Source of the DNA: Rugosimonospora africana
GTDB taxonomy: Bacteria > Actinomycetota > Actinomycetes > Mycobacteriales > Micromonosporaceae
Length of the DNA stretch: 64,000 nt
Reading direction: 5' to 3'
Assembly (NCBI RefSeq): GCF_016862975.1
Contig: NZ_BONZ01000038.1
Location: 62,001 to 126,000 of the forward strand
Below the pieces are notes generated by a model, which was not told the DNA's origin, made no database searches, and saw only the letters and a list, made by a program, of their open reading frames with translations. Shown here piece by piece: positions 8,426 to 16,956 of this stretch; position 1 is the first letter of the stretch, and each line of letters begins with the position of its first letter. A program made the position numbers and the translations under genes.

Positions 8426-9903
8426 CGATACTCCCTTTGTCCGTCGGTGGTCACAGTGGTCAGGTCGGAACGCGGCCCGGGTACCGGCGCGGAGCCGCCG
8501 TCCCGGTGCCGCCGGGTTCCGATGGTCTGTTCCAGCGTGCGGTTCTTGGTCTCCGGTGCCAGGACGGCGGTGGTGACGAGGCCGAGCACGCCGGCCGCCA
8601 CGAACAGCCACAGTGCGCCGGTCACGCCCCAGGCGGACACCAGGTCGGGGAAGACCAGCACACCGAGGATCGCGCCGATCCGGCTCACCGCGGTGCCCAG
8701 TCCGGTGCCGGCCGCGCGCAGGTCGGTCGGGAACAGCTCGGTGCAGTACACCATGTCCAGCGTGCCCGGACCCATGTTGGAGAACAGGATCGCGATCGCG
8801 AACAGCACCACGATGAGCGCCAGCGCCGGTGCGTGGGCGAGGGCCAGGGCCACCAGGACGGCCGTCTCGCCGGCGAACGCGGTGAGCAGCACCGGCCGGC
8901 GGCCCCACGAGTCGACGAACAGCACGGCGATCACCGCGCCCACCACGCCGAGCGCCGCGATGATCGCCGATCCGATGTCGGCTGCCAGCTGCGTGGAGCC
9001 GCCGAGCGAGGTCAGGATCGTCGGGCTGTACATCTGGATGCCGTAGTACGCCACGTCGTGGGCGAACCAGAACACGCACACGAAGAAGGTCGCGCTGATC
9101 AGGCCGCGGGAGAACAGCCGGCGCCACTGCCCGGTTCCGGTGGCGGGCTGGCCGGTGGCGGGCTGGCCGCCGGCGAACTGGCCGACCGGCCGGTCTGGAT
9201 CGGGCAGCACCACGTCGGCGGCGGCGAGCCGGCTGCCGGGGGCCTCCCGGTTGACCAGGTCGGCGACGATCCGCCGGGCCTCGTCGGCGCGGCCGTGCGC
9301 GATCAGCCACCGGGGCGACTCCGGGATGCTGGCCCGGAACACCAGGGTCACCAGGGCCAGCGCGGCACCGACGAGCAGCATCCAGCGCCAGCCGCTGGTT
9401 CCGATCGGCAGGAACGCCACGCCGACGAGGTAGGCGGCGAGCGCGCCGACGTTCCACATCAGGCTCAGTACCACCACCAGCCGGCCGCGGTCGCGGGGGG
9501 ACCCGAACTCGGCGGTCAGCGACGACGAGATCGGATAGTCCGCGCCGATGCACAGTCCGAGAAGGAAGCGGAACAGGATCAGTTCCCACACGTCGGCGGA
9601 GAAGGCTGCCAGCGCGGCGAACACGACGAACCCGATGAGGTCGATCAGGTACATCTTCTTGCGGCCGACGCGGTCGGCCACCCGGCCGAAGACCAGCGCG
9701 CCGACGAACATCCCGACGATCGCCGAACAGCTGGTCACGCCGAGCGTGAAGGACGTGAAGGTCCAGGATTTCTTCAGTACCGGCAGTGCGACGGCGATGA
9801 CCGTCAGGTCGAAGCCGTCGAGAAACATTCCGATCGACGACAGCAGCGTCAGCCTGCGACGGAACCGGGACAGGTCGGCGGTGTCGAGCGTTGCGGCGGT
9901 CAT
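8422..9903 (-). CDS. MFS sugar porter
   Basis: A 493-residue, 12-helix major facilitator of the sugar porter family. Family motifs are present: GRVADRVGRKKMYLID after helix 2, the PESPRWLI motif at the start of the central loop, WGRRPVLL after helix 8, and PETKNRTLEQ after helix 12. The central loop carries a short QPATGQPATG repeat. The ATG at 9903 has a GGGAG site 9 nt upstream. It leads a four-gene operon divergent from a deoR-type regulator gene, with a palindrome between them, so it is probably induced by the sugar sensed by that regulator and feeds the kinases at the left edge. Confidence 0.92.
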   Translation of the reverse strand: MTAATLDTADLSRFRRRLTLLSSIGMFLDGFDLTVIAVALPVLKKSWTFTSFTLGVTSCSAIVGMFVGALVFGRVADRVGRKKMYLIDLIGFVVFAALAAFSADVWELILFRFLLGLCIGADYPISSSLTAEFGSPRDRGRLVVVLSLMWNVGALAAYLVGVAFLPIGTSGWRWMLLVGAALALVTLVFRASIPESPRWLIAHGRADEARRIVADLVNREAPGSRLAAADVVLPDPDRPVGQFAGGQPATGQPATGTGQWRRLFSRGLISATFFVCVFWFAHDVAYYGIQMYSPTILTSLGGSTQLAADIGSAIIAALGVVGAVIAVLFVDSWGRRPVLLTAFAGETAVLVALALAHAPALALIVVLFAIAILFSNMGPGTLDMVYCTELFPTDLRAAGTGLGTAVSRIGAILGVLVFPDLVSAWGVTGALWLFVAAGVLGLVTTAVLAPETKNRTLEQTIGTRRHRDGGSAPVPGPRSDLTTVTTDGQREYR

Positions 9904-10022
9904 CTGGTCAGCTCCCGCTCCGCGTGCTCGGGCGAAGGGGCTTGTCGACTGGGCATGGCGGCACCTCGGTCTCCTGCGGCGGCGGGGCGACCGGGGCCGG
10001 TCGTTCAGCCGCGAGTGAGAAA

Positions 10023-10042
10023 TTATCGCTGTGCAGCGACAA
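10023..10042. promoter_or_regulatory. Candidate DeoR operator between the transporter operon and deoR-type gene
   Basis: A 20-bp inverted repeat with arms TTATCGCTG and CAGCGACAA (one mismatch) around a TG centre lies in the AT-richer part of the 274-bp divergent intergenic region. On the minus strand GATAAT at 10027-10022 resembles a -10 box for the transporter operon and lies inside the palindrome, which would suit repression. The rest of the intergenic region shows no gene. Confidence 0.6.
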
Positions 10043-10177
10043 GTTACCATCGGACGGCTTAATATGCAGGCACTGTTTTCGACAGAATCGGTTCGGCGGC
10101 CGCGAGTCGCATCCTCGCCGGCGGTAGTCTGACCAGCACCGCGCGCGAGCGCGGTGACCACCGGGTGGAGGGCACGG

Positions 10178-10984
10178 ATGACGGACCGAGGGCGGCGCAA
10201 AGAGCCGGCCACGCGCCAGCAGGATGTCGCCGAATACTTGATGCGGGTCGGCACGGCCAGCGCGCAGGACCTGGCCGACCTGTTCGACGTCAGCCTGGTC
10301 ACCGCGCACCGCGACCTCGACGAACTGGCCCGGCGCGGGCTGGTCCGCAAGTTCCACGGCGGCGTGACCGCCCTGCCCTCCAGCGTCTTCGAGAGCAACG
10401 TCGGTTACCGGAGACAGCTGGCGCTCGCCGAGAAGCGGGCCATCGCGCGGGAGGCCGTCGAGCTCATCGAGCCCGGCATGTCGGTGCTGTTCGACGACTC
10501 GACCACCACGCTCGCGCTCGCCGAGCTGGCCGCCGACATCGAGCCGCTGACCGTCATCACGAACTTCGCACCGATCATCACGCTGCTGATGGGCCGCAAG
10601 AACATCCGGCTCATCGCGCTCGGCGGGGAGTACAACGAGCTCCACGATTCGTTCGTCGGCGTGCCGTGCACCGAGTCGGCTCGGGCGCTGCACACTGACA
10701 TCGGCTTCTACTCGTTCGCCGGTGTCGCCGACGGCGGCGTCCACCACCAGGAACAGGAGATCGTCGTCACCAAGCGGGCGATGCTGGATGTCGCGAGCCG
10801 CCGCGTTCTGCTGGTCGACCACAGCAAGCTGGGCAGATCGGCGCTGCACCGGGTCACCGACCTGGCCAGGTTCGAACGGCTCGTCACCGACGACGGCGCC
10901 GCACCCGAAGCGCTGCGCGCGCTGACCGAGCAGCAGATCGCCACCACGGTCGCCGCGCGTACCGGTCCGGACGCCTCTGGGTAG
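10178..10984 (+). CDS. DeoR/GlpR-family transcriptional regulator
   Basis: A 268-residue regulator with an N-terminal winged helix-turn-helix (RQQDVAEYLMRVG, then DLADLFDVSLVTAHRDLDELARRGLVRKFHGGV, the DeoR signature) and a C-terminal phosphosugar-sensing domain (VLFDDSTTTLALAE, TVITNFAPI, GGEYNELHDSFVG, VDHSKLGRSA). I chose ATG 10178, which has a GGAGG site 8-10 nt upstream; a GTG at 10154 would add eight residues. DeoR proteins usually repress sugar operons and release DNA on binding a phosphosugar. The divergent transporter operon and the left-edge kinase operon are likely targets. Confidence 0.92.
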   Translation: MTDRGRRKEPATRQQDVAEYLMRVGTASAQDLADLFDVSLVTAHRDLDELARRGLVRKFHGGVTALPSSVFESNVGYRRQLALAEKRAIAREAVELIEPGMSVLFDDSTTTLALAELAADIEPLTVITNFAPIITLLMGRKNIRLIALGGEYNELHDSFVGVPCTESARALHTDIGFYSFAGVADGGVHHQEQEIVVTKRAMLDVASRRVLLVDHSKLGRSALHRVTDLARFERLVTDDGAAPEALRALTEQQIATTVAARTGPDASG

Positions 10985-10994
10985 CGTGGTGCCC

Positions 10995-11510
10995 ATGGCC
11001 GCACTGCCGCGGGATCTGCCCATCGTCGAGCGCGACGTCGTGCGCCTGGTCGTCCGGGACACGCTCGACCGCATCCTGCTCTTCCACACCCACGAACTCA
11101 CCGCGCCGGAACTCGGCCAGTGGTGGGAACTGCCCGGTGGTGGCATCGACCCCGGCGAGACCTACCGCCAGGCCGCGGTGCGCGAACTGCGCGAGGAGAC
11201 CGGCATCGCCGTCGCCGACGCTCAGGTCGGCGTACCGACGTGGACCCGCGACGGCTCGTTCCGCCACCGCCGGGTCCGCCGTCTCCAGCACGAGAGGGTG
11301 CTGGAGGTACGGCTGGAGGGACCCGGACCCGCCATCGACGGCGACGGCCGGCTGGACTACGAGAAAGAGGACTACTTCGACTTCCGGTGGTGGCCGGCCG
11401 CCGAGGTGGCCGCCAGCACCGATCGGTTCTACCCCGGGCAACTCCCCCGGTTTCTGACCCGCTTCCTGGCCGGCGACACGATCGACGAGCCGCTGGAAGT
11501 GTGGTCCTGA
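10995..11510 (+). CDS. NUDIX hydrolase
   Basis: A 171-residue pyrophosphohydrolase with an intact Nudix box, GGGIDPGETYRQAAVRELRE followed by ETGI, matching GX5EX7REUXEEXGU with catalytic Glu residues present. It begins 10 bp after the DeoR stop; a GTG three codons upstream is an alternative start. No clear ribosome site is visible, so translation may depend on coupling to the upstream gene. Substrate (nucleotide, NDP-sugar or other) is not predictable. It is convergent with leuA, the two stops being 25 bp apart. Confidence 0.9.
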   Translation: MAALPRDLPIVERDVVRLVVRDTLDRILLFHTHELTAPELGQWWELPGGGIDPGETYRQAAVRELREETGIAVADAQVGVPTWTRDGSFRHRRVRRLQHERVLEVRLEGPGPAIDGDGRLDYEKEDYFDFRWWPAAEVAASTDRFYPGQLPRFLTRFLAGDTIDEPLEVWS

Positions 11511-11535
11511 CCGGTCCGGCTGGCGGCCACCGGCG

Positions 11536-13368
11536 TCACCGGCTGCGTTCGAGCGCAGCGGCTTCCGCCGGCCCGGCCGCCGCACGGCCGGGTCCCAGCG
11601 GATCGACGTTCGCGGCCTGAACCAGCGCGCGGACGGTCGCGGCGAGCACCGACTTGTCGCGCGCCACCGCCCATCCGGAGCGATGCCCCACCCGGAACTC
11701 CAGGTAGGTGATGGCGGCCGCGTCGCTGCCGGGACCGAGCGACTGCTGGGTCAGCCCGAGCACCTCGACCGGTACGCCCAACTCCGCCAGGATCAGCCGC
11801 AGCCCGTCGACCGGACCGTCCCCGGTGCCGGACCGCTGGACGATGCGGCCGTCGACGGTGAGCGTCACGGTCAGCCGGTCCCTGCCGTCCGCGGTGCGCT
11901 GGGTGCTCCAGGAGGACAGCGCGACGCGCCCGGTCTCCGGCGTCAGGTACACGGCCTGGAACAGCCGCCACAGCGCGGCGGCGGTGACCTCCTCGCCCGT
12001 GGTGTCGGCGTGCCGCTGCACGTGGCGGGCGAAGTCGATTTCCAGGCGCCGGGGCAGCTGGAGGCCGTGCCCGGTGTGCAGCAGGTACCCGACGCCGCCC
12101 TTGCCGGACTGGCTGTTGACCCGGATCACCGCGTCGTAGTCGCGGCCGACGTCGGCCGGGTCGATCGGCAGGTACGGGACCTCCCAGGGCGCGGCCGACT
12201 CGGGTACGCCGGCCGCGACCGCCCGGCGGCGGTGCTCGGCGAATCCCTTGCGGATGGCGTCCTGGTGCGTACCCGAGAAGGCGGTGTAGACCAGGTCACC
12301 TGCGTACGGGTGCCGTTCGTGCACCCCGATCCGGTTGCAGTCCTCGACGGTACGGCGGATCTCGTCGATGTCCGAGAAGTCGACCATCGGGTCGACGCCC
12401 TGGGCGTGCAGGTTGAGCCCGAGCGTGACGAGGTCGACGTTGCCGGTGCGCTCCCCGTTGCCGAACAGGCACCCCTCAACCCGTTGCGCGCCGGCGAGTA
12501 CCGCGAGTTCGGCACAGGCCACCCCGGTACCCCGGTCGTTGTGCGGGTGTACGGACAGGATGACCGCGTCCCGCCGGTCCAGGTTGCGGTGCATGTACTC
12601 GATCTGGTCGGCGTACACGTTCGGCGTGGCGACCTCCACGGTGGCGGGGAGGTTGAGCACCACCGGCCGGTCGGGCGCCGCGTCCCAGAGCGTGGTCATC
12701 CGCCGGCACACGTCGAGCACGTAGTCGGGTTCGGTCAGGTTGAAGACCTCGGGCGAGAACTCGAACCCGATCCGCGGATCGTCGCCGGAGCGCCGCAGCA
12801 CGTCCCGCGCCCCGGACTCGATGAGCGCGGCGAGTTCGTCGCGTTCGCGGCCGAGGACGACCCGCCGCCACACCGGGGCGGTCGCGGTGTACATGTGCAC
12901 GATGACCCGGTGGCGCATGCCGCGGATGGATTCGAAGGTGCGCTCGATGAGGTCACGCCGGGCCGGGGTGAACACGACGATCGTGACGTCCGGCGGTGCC
13001 AGGTCACTTTCGGCCAGCAGCCGTACGAAGTCGAAGTCGGTCTGTGAGGCCGACGGGTACCCGACCTCGATCTCCTTGTAGCCCATGGCGACCATGAGTT
13101 CGAAGAACCGGCGCTTGCGGGCGGGGTCCATCGGTTCGACGAGCGCCTGGTTGCCGTCGCGCAGGTCGACGGGTACCCACAGGGGCGCGGCGGCGATGCG
13201 GTTGCCCGGCCAACTCCGGCCGGAATCAGGCACCGGAACCCGCGCGTACACGTCGCGGTAGCGGTGGGAGGGCATCTGCGAGCGGCGCTGGCGGTTCCAC
13301 GCCGGTTGGCCGGCCGGGATCTCACCCGCCGGAGTGCGCAGGGTCCGAAAGGCTGTGCGCTGGGTCAT
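11536..13368 (-). CDS. leuA: 2-isopropylmalate synthase
   Basis: A 610-residue enzyme condensing acetyl-CoA with 2-ketoisovalerate, the first committed step of leucine biosynthesis. The HMGL-like TIM barrel begins at [16 protein letters not shown] (metal ligand Asp and conserved DGNQ), and [11 protein letters not shown] and [13 protein letters not shown] carry the His ligands and the flap. The C-terminal LeuA dimer/allosteric domain spans about residues 440-590. Length fits the long actinobacterial LeuA type. The ATG has an AGGAG site 10 nt upstream. A leader peptide, hairpin, promoter and palindrome lie upstream, and a divergent FadR-type regulator follows. Confidence 0.96.
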   Translation of the reverse strand: MTQRTAFRTLRTPAGEIPAGQPAWNRQRRSQMPSHRYRDVYARVPVPDSGRSWPGNRIAAAPLWVPVDLRDGNQALVEPMDPARKRRFFELMVAMGYKEIEVGYPSASQTDFDFVRLLAESDLAPPDVTIVVFTPARRDLIERTFESIRGMRHRVIVHMYTATAPVWRRVVLGRERDELAALIESGARDVLRRSGDDPRIGFEFSPEVFNLTEPDYVLDVCRRMTTLWDAAPDRPVVLNLPATVEVATPNVYADQIEYMHRNLDRRDAVILSVHPHNDRGTGVACAELAVLAGAQRVEGCLFGNGERTGNVDLVTLGLNLHAQGVDPMVDFSDIDEIRRTVEDCNRIGVHERHPYAGDLVYTAFSGTHQDAIRKGFAEHRRRAVAAGVPESAAPWEVPYLPIDPADVGRDYDAVIRVNSQSGKGGVGYLLHTGHGLQLPRRLEIDFARHVQRHADTTGEEVTAAALWRLFQAVYLTPETGRVALSSWSTQRTADGRDRLTVTLTVDGRIVQRSGTGDGPVDGLRLILAELGVPVEVLGLTQQSLGPGSDAAAITYLEFRVGHRSGWAVARDKSVLAATVRALVQAANVDPLGPGRAAAGPAEAAALERSR

Positions 13369-13420
13369 GACGTAGGTCTCCTGTGGTCTCGACGACTGGC
13401 CAGACCGGCGCGCGGAACCC

Positions 13421-13489
13421 CCACGGCGGGGTGCCGGCCGATCGGGCCCCGCCGTGGCGGCTAAGGAGAAGCAGCGCGCCCCACGACAC
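13421..13489 (-). promoter_or_regulatory. leuA leader: Leu-rich leader peptide and attenuator-like hairpin
   Basis: Minus strand. A GTG at 13489-13487 begins [14 protein letters not shown]; the four Leu codons (CTG CTT CTC CTT, 13474-13463) include two rare CTT codons. Six bases after the last Leu codon starts a perfect 11-bp hairpin (arms 13457-13447 and 13431-13421, 15-nt loop). This is the layout of leucine attenuation. The leader frame has no stop before leuA: it stays open for 55 codons to 13322, overlapping the leuA start by 47 nt. No U-run follows the hairpin, so control may be translational. Confidence 0.72.
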
Positions 13490-13496
13490 GACGGCT

Positions 13497-13525
13497 ATGC
13501 TAGGCGGAGTCAACTCCTCAGACAA
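13497..13525 (-). promoter_or_regulatory. Predicted leuA promoter
   Basis: On the minus strand a TTGTCT -35 box (13525-13520) and a TAGCAT -10 box (13502-13497) are separated by 17 bp. The predicted start falls at about 13489, the first base of the GTG of the Leu-rich leader peptide, so the leader would be translated from a leaderless transcript. Confidence 0.65.
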
Positions 13526-13536
13526 GCTGAGAAGTT
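13512..13536. promoter_or_regulatory. Candidate FadR/GntR operator over the leuA -35 box
   Basis: A 25-bp inverted repeat, arms AACTCCTCAG and CTGAGAAGTT (one mismatch) around a 5-bp centre, lies between leuA and the divergent GntR-type gene. It contains the leuA -35 hexamer and lies just upstream of the regulator's start, so binding could repress both genes. Confidence 0.6.
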
Positions 13537-13558
13537 CGAGCGATGACGGGAGACGTGG

Positions 13559-14275
13559 ATGACCGATCGGATCCGCCGGCATCCACTGGCCGAGCAGGCC
13601 GCGGAGGCGATCCTCGCGCGGGTCGGCGCGGGCGAGTGGGCGCTGGGACACAAGCTGCCCGGCGAGACCACGCTGGCCGTGACGCTCGGCGTCGGCCGCT
13701 CGACCGTCCGGGAGGCCATCCGCGAGCTGGCCGGCCGGGGTGTCCTGGAGAGCCGGCAGGGGGCGGGCGTCTTCGTGCAGTCCACCCAGCCGGTCGAGGT
13801 CTGGCCGACGGTCATGCGCCGGGCCGGCATCGCCGAGGTCATCGAGGGGCGGATCGCCATCGAGTCCGAGGCCGCGCGGCTCGCCGCCGACCGCCGGACA
13901 CCCGCCGACCTGCGCGCGATGCGGTCGCTGCTGCGCGAGCGGGAGCGGGCCGCCCGCCAGGCCGGCAACGAGGGGTACGTCGACGCGGACACCGCCTTCC
14001 ACCGCGCGGTGGTCGCGGCCGCGCACAACTCGGTACTCACCGAGCTGTTCCAGGCGTTCGTCCCGCGGGTCCGCGGCGCGATGCTCGACATGCTCCGGCT
14101 CGCGCCAGCGCACCGCGGGCGTGCCGACCACGAGGCGCACGCCGCGATCGTCGAGGCGATCCGCGACCGCCTCCCGGAGGACGCGGCGACACTCAGCCGC
14201 GCGCATCTGGCCGCCATGCGGGACAGGGTGGTCGGTCGCCCGGCGCCGGAAGCGCGCGCGTCGGGCAGAGCCTGA
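13559..14275 (+). CDS. FadR/GntR-family regulator with FCD domain
   Basis: A 238-residue regulator with an N-terminal GntR winged helix (KLPGETTLAVTLGVGRSTVREAIREL, wing GVLESRQGAGVFV) and a helical FCD ligand domain. Metal-site residues of FCD domains are seen as Asp/His in DADTAFHRAVVAAAHN and His in HRGRADHEAHAAIVEAI. FCD regulators bind organic acids. It is divergent from leuA with a palindrome overlapping the leuA promoter, so control of leucine biosynthesis or autoregulation is a reasonable inference. ATG 13559 has a GGGAG site 8 nt upstream. Confidence 0.92.
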   Translation: MTDRIRRHPLAEQAAEAILARVGAGEWALGHKLPGETTLAVTLGVGRSTVREAIRELAGRGVLESRQGAGVFVQSTQPVEVWPTVMRRAGIAEVIEGRIAIESEAARLAADRRTPADLRAMRSLLRERERAARQAGNEGYVDADTAFHRAVVAAAHNSVLTELFQAFVPRVRGAMLDMLRLAPAHRGRADHEAHAAIVEAIRDRLPEDAATLSRAHLAAMRDRVVGRPAPEARASGRA

Positions 14276-14377
14276 ACGTCGACGCCGCTTTACACCGCTG
14301 TCGCGTCGCCTGCCCGTTTCGCCGGCCTCCCTCGCGTGCGCCGGTCGGGACGATCAAGGCATGCGCGCTGGCCAGGC

Positions 14378-14383
14378 TATGAT
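14378..14383 (+). promoter_or_regulatory. Predicted -10 box for leaderless metX
   Basis: TATGAT ends 7 nt before ATG 14391, so transcription would begin at or next to the start codon. No good -35 hexamer and no ribosome site are visible. The 115-bp gap before metX holds no SAM-riboswitch core that I can recognise. Confidence 0.5.
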
Positions 14384-14390
14384 CGCGCCC

Positions 14391-15599
14391 ATGGAAACAG
14401 CCTCGACACGCGCGGCCGGCTCGGTTGGCCCTGTCGAGACGCGGTACGTCGACCTGCCGGAGCCGGTTCAGCTCGACTGCGGTCGGCAGCTGCACCCGGT
14501 TCGGGTGGCGTACGAGACCTACGGCACCCTCTCCCCCAACCGGGACAACGTCATCCTGGTCTGCCACGCACTGTCCGGCGACGCCCACGCAGCCGGCATC
14601 GCGAGGACGCCGGGGCAGAGCGCGCGCGACGGCTTCGCCGCCGACGACCGCGACGGCACGGCCGGCAAGGCGCTCGGGTGGTGGGACGGCATGATCGGCC
14701 CCGGCAAGGCGTTCGACACCGATCGCTTCTTCGTCGTCTCCACGAACCTCCTCGGCGGCTGCCGCGGCACCACCGGACCCTCCTCGATCGACCCGGCGAC
14801 CGGGAAGCCGTACGGATCGAACTTTCCCGTCATCACGGTCGCGGACATGGTGCGGACCGAGCGGGCGTTCCTGGACGTCCTCGGCATCGAGCGCCTCGCG
14901 GCGGTGGCCGGTGGCTCGCTCGGCGGTATGCAGGCCCTGGAATGGGCGATCCTCTTCCCCGATCAGGTCGACGCCGTGGTGGCCATCGCCAGCACCCACG
15001 CCCTGCACCCGCAGGGCGTGTCGTGGAACGCGATCGCCCGTGAGGCGATCATGCGCGACCCGGCCTGGCAGGGCGGCCACTACCACGGCACCGGGCAGAC
15101 ACCGGACGCCGGCATGGGCGTGGCGCGCATGGTGGGGCACGTCACGTACCTGTCCGCGGTCGCGATGAGCGAGAAGTTCGGCCGGCGGCTGCAGTTCTCC
15201 GACGACATCCGCTACACGATCGACGAACCCGAGTTCCAGGTCGAGAACTACCTGCGCCATCAGGCCGCGTCCTTCGTCAAGCGGTTCGACGCGAACACGT
15301 ACCTCTACACGTCGCGGGCGTTGACATACTTCGACCTCGCTCGGCAGCACGGCGGCGGGTCGCTCGCGCGGGCGTTCGACGACATCTCGGCGCGGACGTT
15401 GCTGATCGCGTTCAGTTCCGACTGGCTGTACCCGCCGTCCGCCTCCCGGGACATCGAAGACGCGTTGCACGCGGCCGGGAAACCGGTCGAGTGTCACGTG
15501 ATCGACGCGGCCTACGGCCACGACTGCTTCCTGCTCGAGGAGGCGCGGCAGACGCCGATCATCCGCCGTTTCCTGGCCGAGGACGGGACCAGCGCGTGA
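14391..15599 (+). CDS. metX: Homoserine O-acetyltransferase
   Basis: A 402-residue alpha/beta hydrolase that acetylates L-homoserine for methionine biosynthesis. The nucleophile elbow is GGSLGGMQALEW (Ser of GxSxGG), preceded by the conserved NLLGGCRGTTGPSS, and the catalytic Asp and His are in SSDWLYPP and YGHDCFLLE. Start ATG 14391 is preceded at 7 nt by a -10 like TATGAT and has no ribosome site, pointing to a leaderless mRNA; in-frame ATGs at 14361 and 14379 are less likely. It overlaps or abuts metY, the next enzyme. Confidence 0.95.
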   Translation: METASTRAAGSVGPVETRYVDLPEPVQLDCGRQLHPVRVAYETYGTLSPNRDNVILVCHALSGDAHAAGIARTPGQSARDGFAADDRDGTAGKALGWWDGMIGPGKAFDTDRFFVVSTNLLGGCRGTTGPSSIDPATGKPYGSNFPVITVADMVRTERAFLDVLGIERLAAVAGGSLGGMQALEWAILFPDQVDAVVAIASTHALHPQGVSWNAIAREAIMRDPAWQGGHYHGTGQTPDAGMGVARMVGHVTYLSAVAMSEKFGRRLQFSDDIRYTIDEPEFQVENYLRHQAASFVKRFDANTYLYTSRALTYFDLARQHGGGSLARAFDDISARTLLIAFSSDWLYPPSASRDIEDALHAAGKPVECHVIDAAYGHDCFLLEEARQTPIIRRFLAEDGTSA

Positions 15600-15622
15600 C
15601 ATCGAAGAAAGAGGCACATTTC

Positions 15623-16948
15623 GTGACCGGAGAGCCACCCCGCGGCGAGGAAGCGCACGCGTTCGGATTCGAGACCCGGCAACTGCACGCCGGGCAACGG
15701 CCCGACCCGAACACCGGTGCGCGAGCCGTGCCGATCTTCCAGACCACCAGCTACGTCTTCGAGGACCCCGAGTCCGCGGCGGCCTACTTCAACCTGCAGG
15801 AGTACGGCAACACGTACTCGCGCATCATGAACCCGACGGTCGCCGTGTTCGAGGAACGGGTGGCGAACCTGGAGGGCGGGTCCGGCGCGGTGGCCTTCGC
15901 CAGCGGCATCGCCGCACAGGCGGCCGCGCTGTTCACGCTGCTGGAGCCGGGCGACCACGTCGTCTCGTCCTCGGCCCTGTACGGCGGCTCGGTGAACCAG
16001 TTCAAGCACATGTTCCGCAAGATGAACGTCGAGCTGACCTGGGTCGACCCCGACGACCTGGACGCGTGGCGCCGGGCGGTCCGCCCGACCACGAAGGCGT
16101 TCTTCGGCGAGACGATCGGCAATCCCGCCGCCAACGTGCTGGACATCGAGGCGGTGGCGGCCATCGCGCACGAGCACGACCTGCCGCTGATCGTGGACAA
16201 CACGTTCGCGACTCCGTACCTGTGCCGCCCGATCGAGTGGGGCGCCGACATCGTCATCCACTCGGCGACCAAGTTCATCGGTGGCCACGGCACGAGCATC
16301 GGCGGCGTCGTCGTCGACTCGGGCACGTTCGACTGGTCCAACGGTCGGTTCCCGGTGGTCGCCGATCCGTCGCCGGCCTACCACGGCTTGCAGTTCCACG
16401 AGACCTTCGGCGCCTACGGGTACCTGATGAAGCTGCGCGCGGAGACGCTGCGCGATCTCGGCGGCGCACTCGCGCCGTTCAACGCGTTCATGTTCCTTCA
16501 GGGGCTGGAGACGCTGTCGCTGCGCATGGAGCGCCACGTCACCAACGCGCTCAGGATCGCGGAGTTCCTGGAGCGGCACGACCTCGCCTCGCACGTGACG
16601 TACCCCAGCCTGTCGACGAGCAAGTACCGGCCGCTGGTGGAGAAGTACCTGCCCCGCGGCGCGGGCGCGGTGTTCTCCTTCGAGTGCGCCGGCGGCCGGG
16701 ACGGTGGACAGGACCTCATCCGTGGCCTGACGCTCTGGTCCCACCTGGCCAACGTCGGCGACGCGAAGAGCCTGGTCATCCACCCCGCCAGTACGACCCA
16801 CCGGCAGTTGAGCGACGACGAACTCGCCGCGTCCGGCGTCGCGCCGGGCACGGTGCGGCTCTCTGTCGGCACCGAGTCCGTCGAGGACCTGATCTGGGAC
16901 CTCGAGCAGGGCTTCGCACACGTCGCCGCGTCAGCCGGAAGAAGGTAG
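15623..16948 (+). CDS. metY: O-acetylhomoserine sulfhydrylase (PLP enzyme)
   Basis: A 441-residue PLP-dependent Cys/Met metabolism enzyme making homocysteine from O-acetylhomoserine and sulfide. Seen are TTSYVFED and the substrate-site YSRIMNPTVAVFEERVANLEGG (split over the N-terminal domain), the cofactor Asp in LIVDNTFATPYLCRP and the Schiff-base Lys in VIHSATKFIGGHG. I chose GTG 15623, which has an AAAGAGG site 8 nt upstream. A GTG at 15596 overlapping the metX stop would add nine residues. It forms an operon with metX. Confidence 0.95.
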   Translation: MTGEPPRGEEAHAFGFETRQLHAGQRPDPNTGARAVPIFQTTSYVFEDPESAAAYFNLQEYGNTYSRIMNPTVAVFEERVANLEGGSGAVAFASGIAAQAAALFTLLEPGDHVVSSSALYGGSVNQFKHMFRKMNVELTWVDPDDLDAWRRAVRPTTKAFFGETIGNPAANVLDIEAVAAIAHEHDLPLIVDNTFATPYLCRPIEWGADIVIHSATKFIGGHGTSIGGVVVDSGTFDWSNGRFPVVADPSPAYHGLQFHETFGAYGYLMKLRAETLRDLGGALAPFNAFMFLQGLETLSLRMERHVTNALRIAEFLERHDLASHVTYPSLSTSKYRPLVEKYLPRGAGAVFSFECAGGRDGGQDLIRGLTLWSHLANVGDAKSLVIHPASTTHRQLSDDELAASGVAPGTVRLSVGTESVEDLIWDLEQGFAHVAASAGRR

Positions 16949-16956
16949 TGGCAGGC

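Noticed and set aside
14276-14390. Possible SAM riboswitch before metX
   Set aside because: The gap is short and no SAM-I, SAM-II or SAM-IV core is recognised; a leaderless start fits better.
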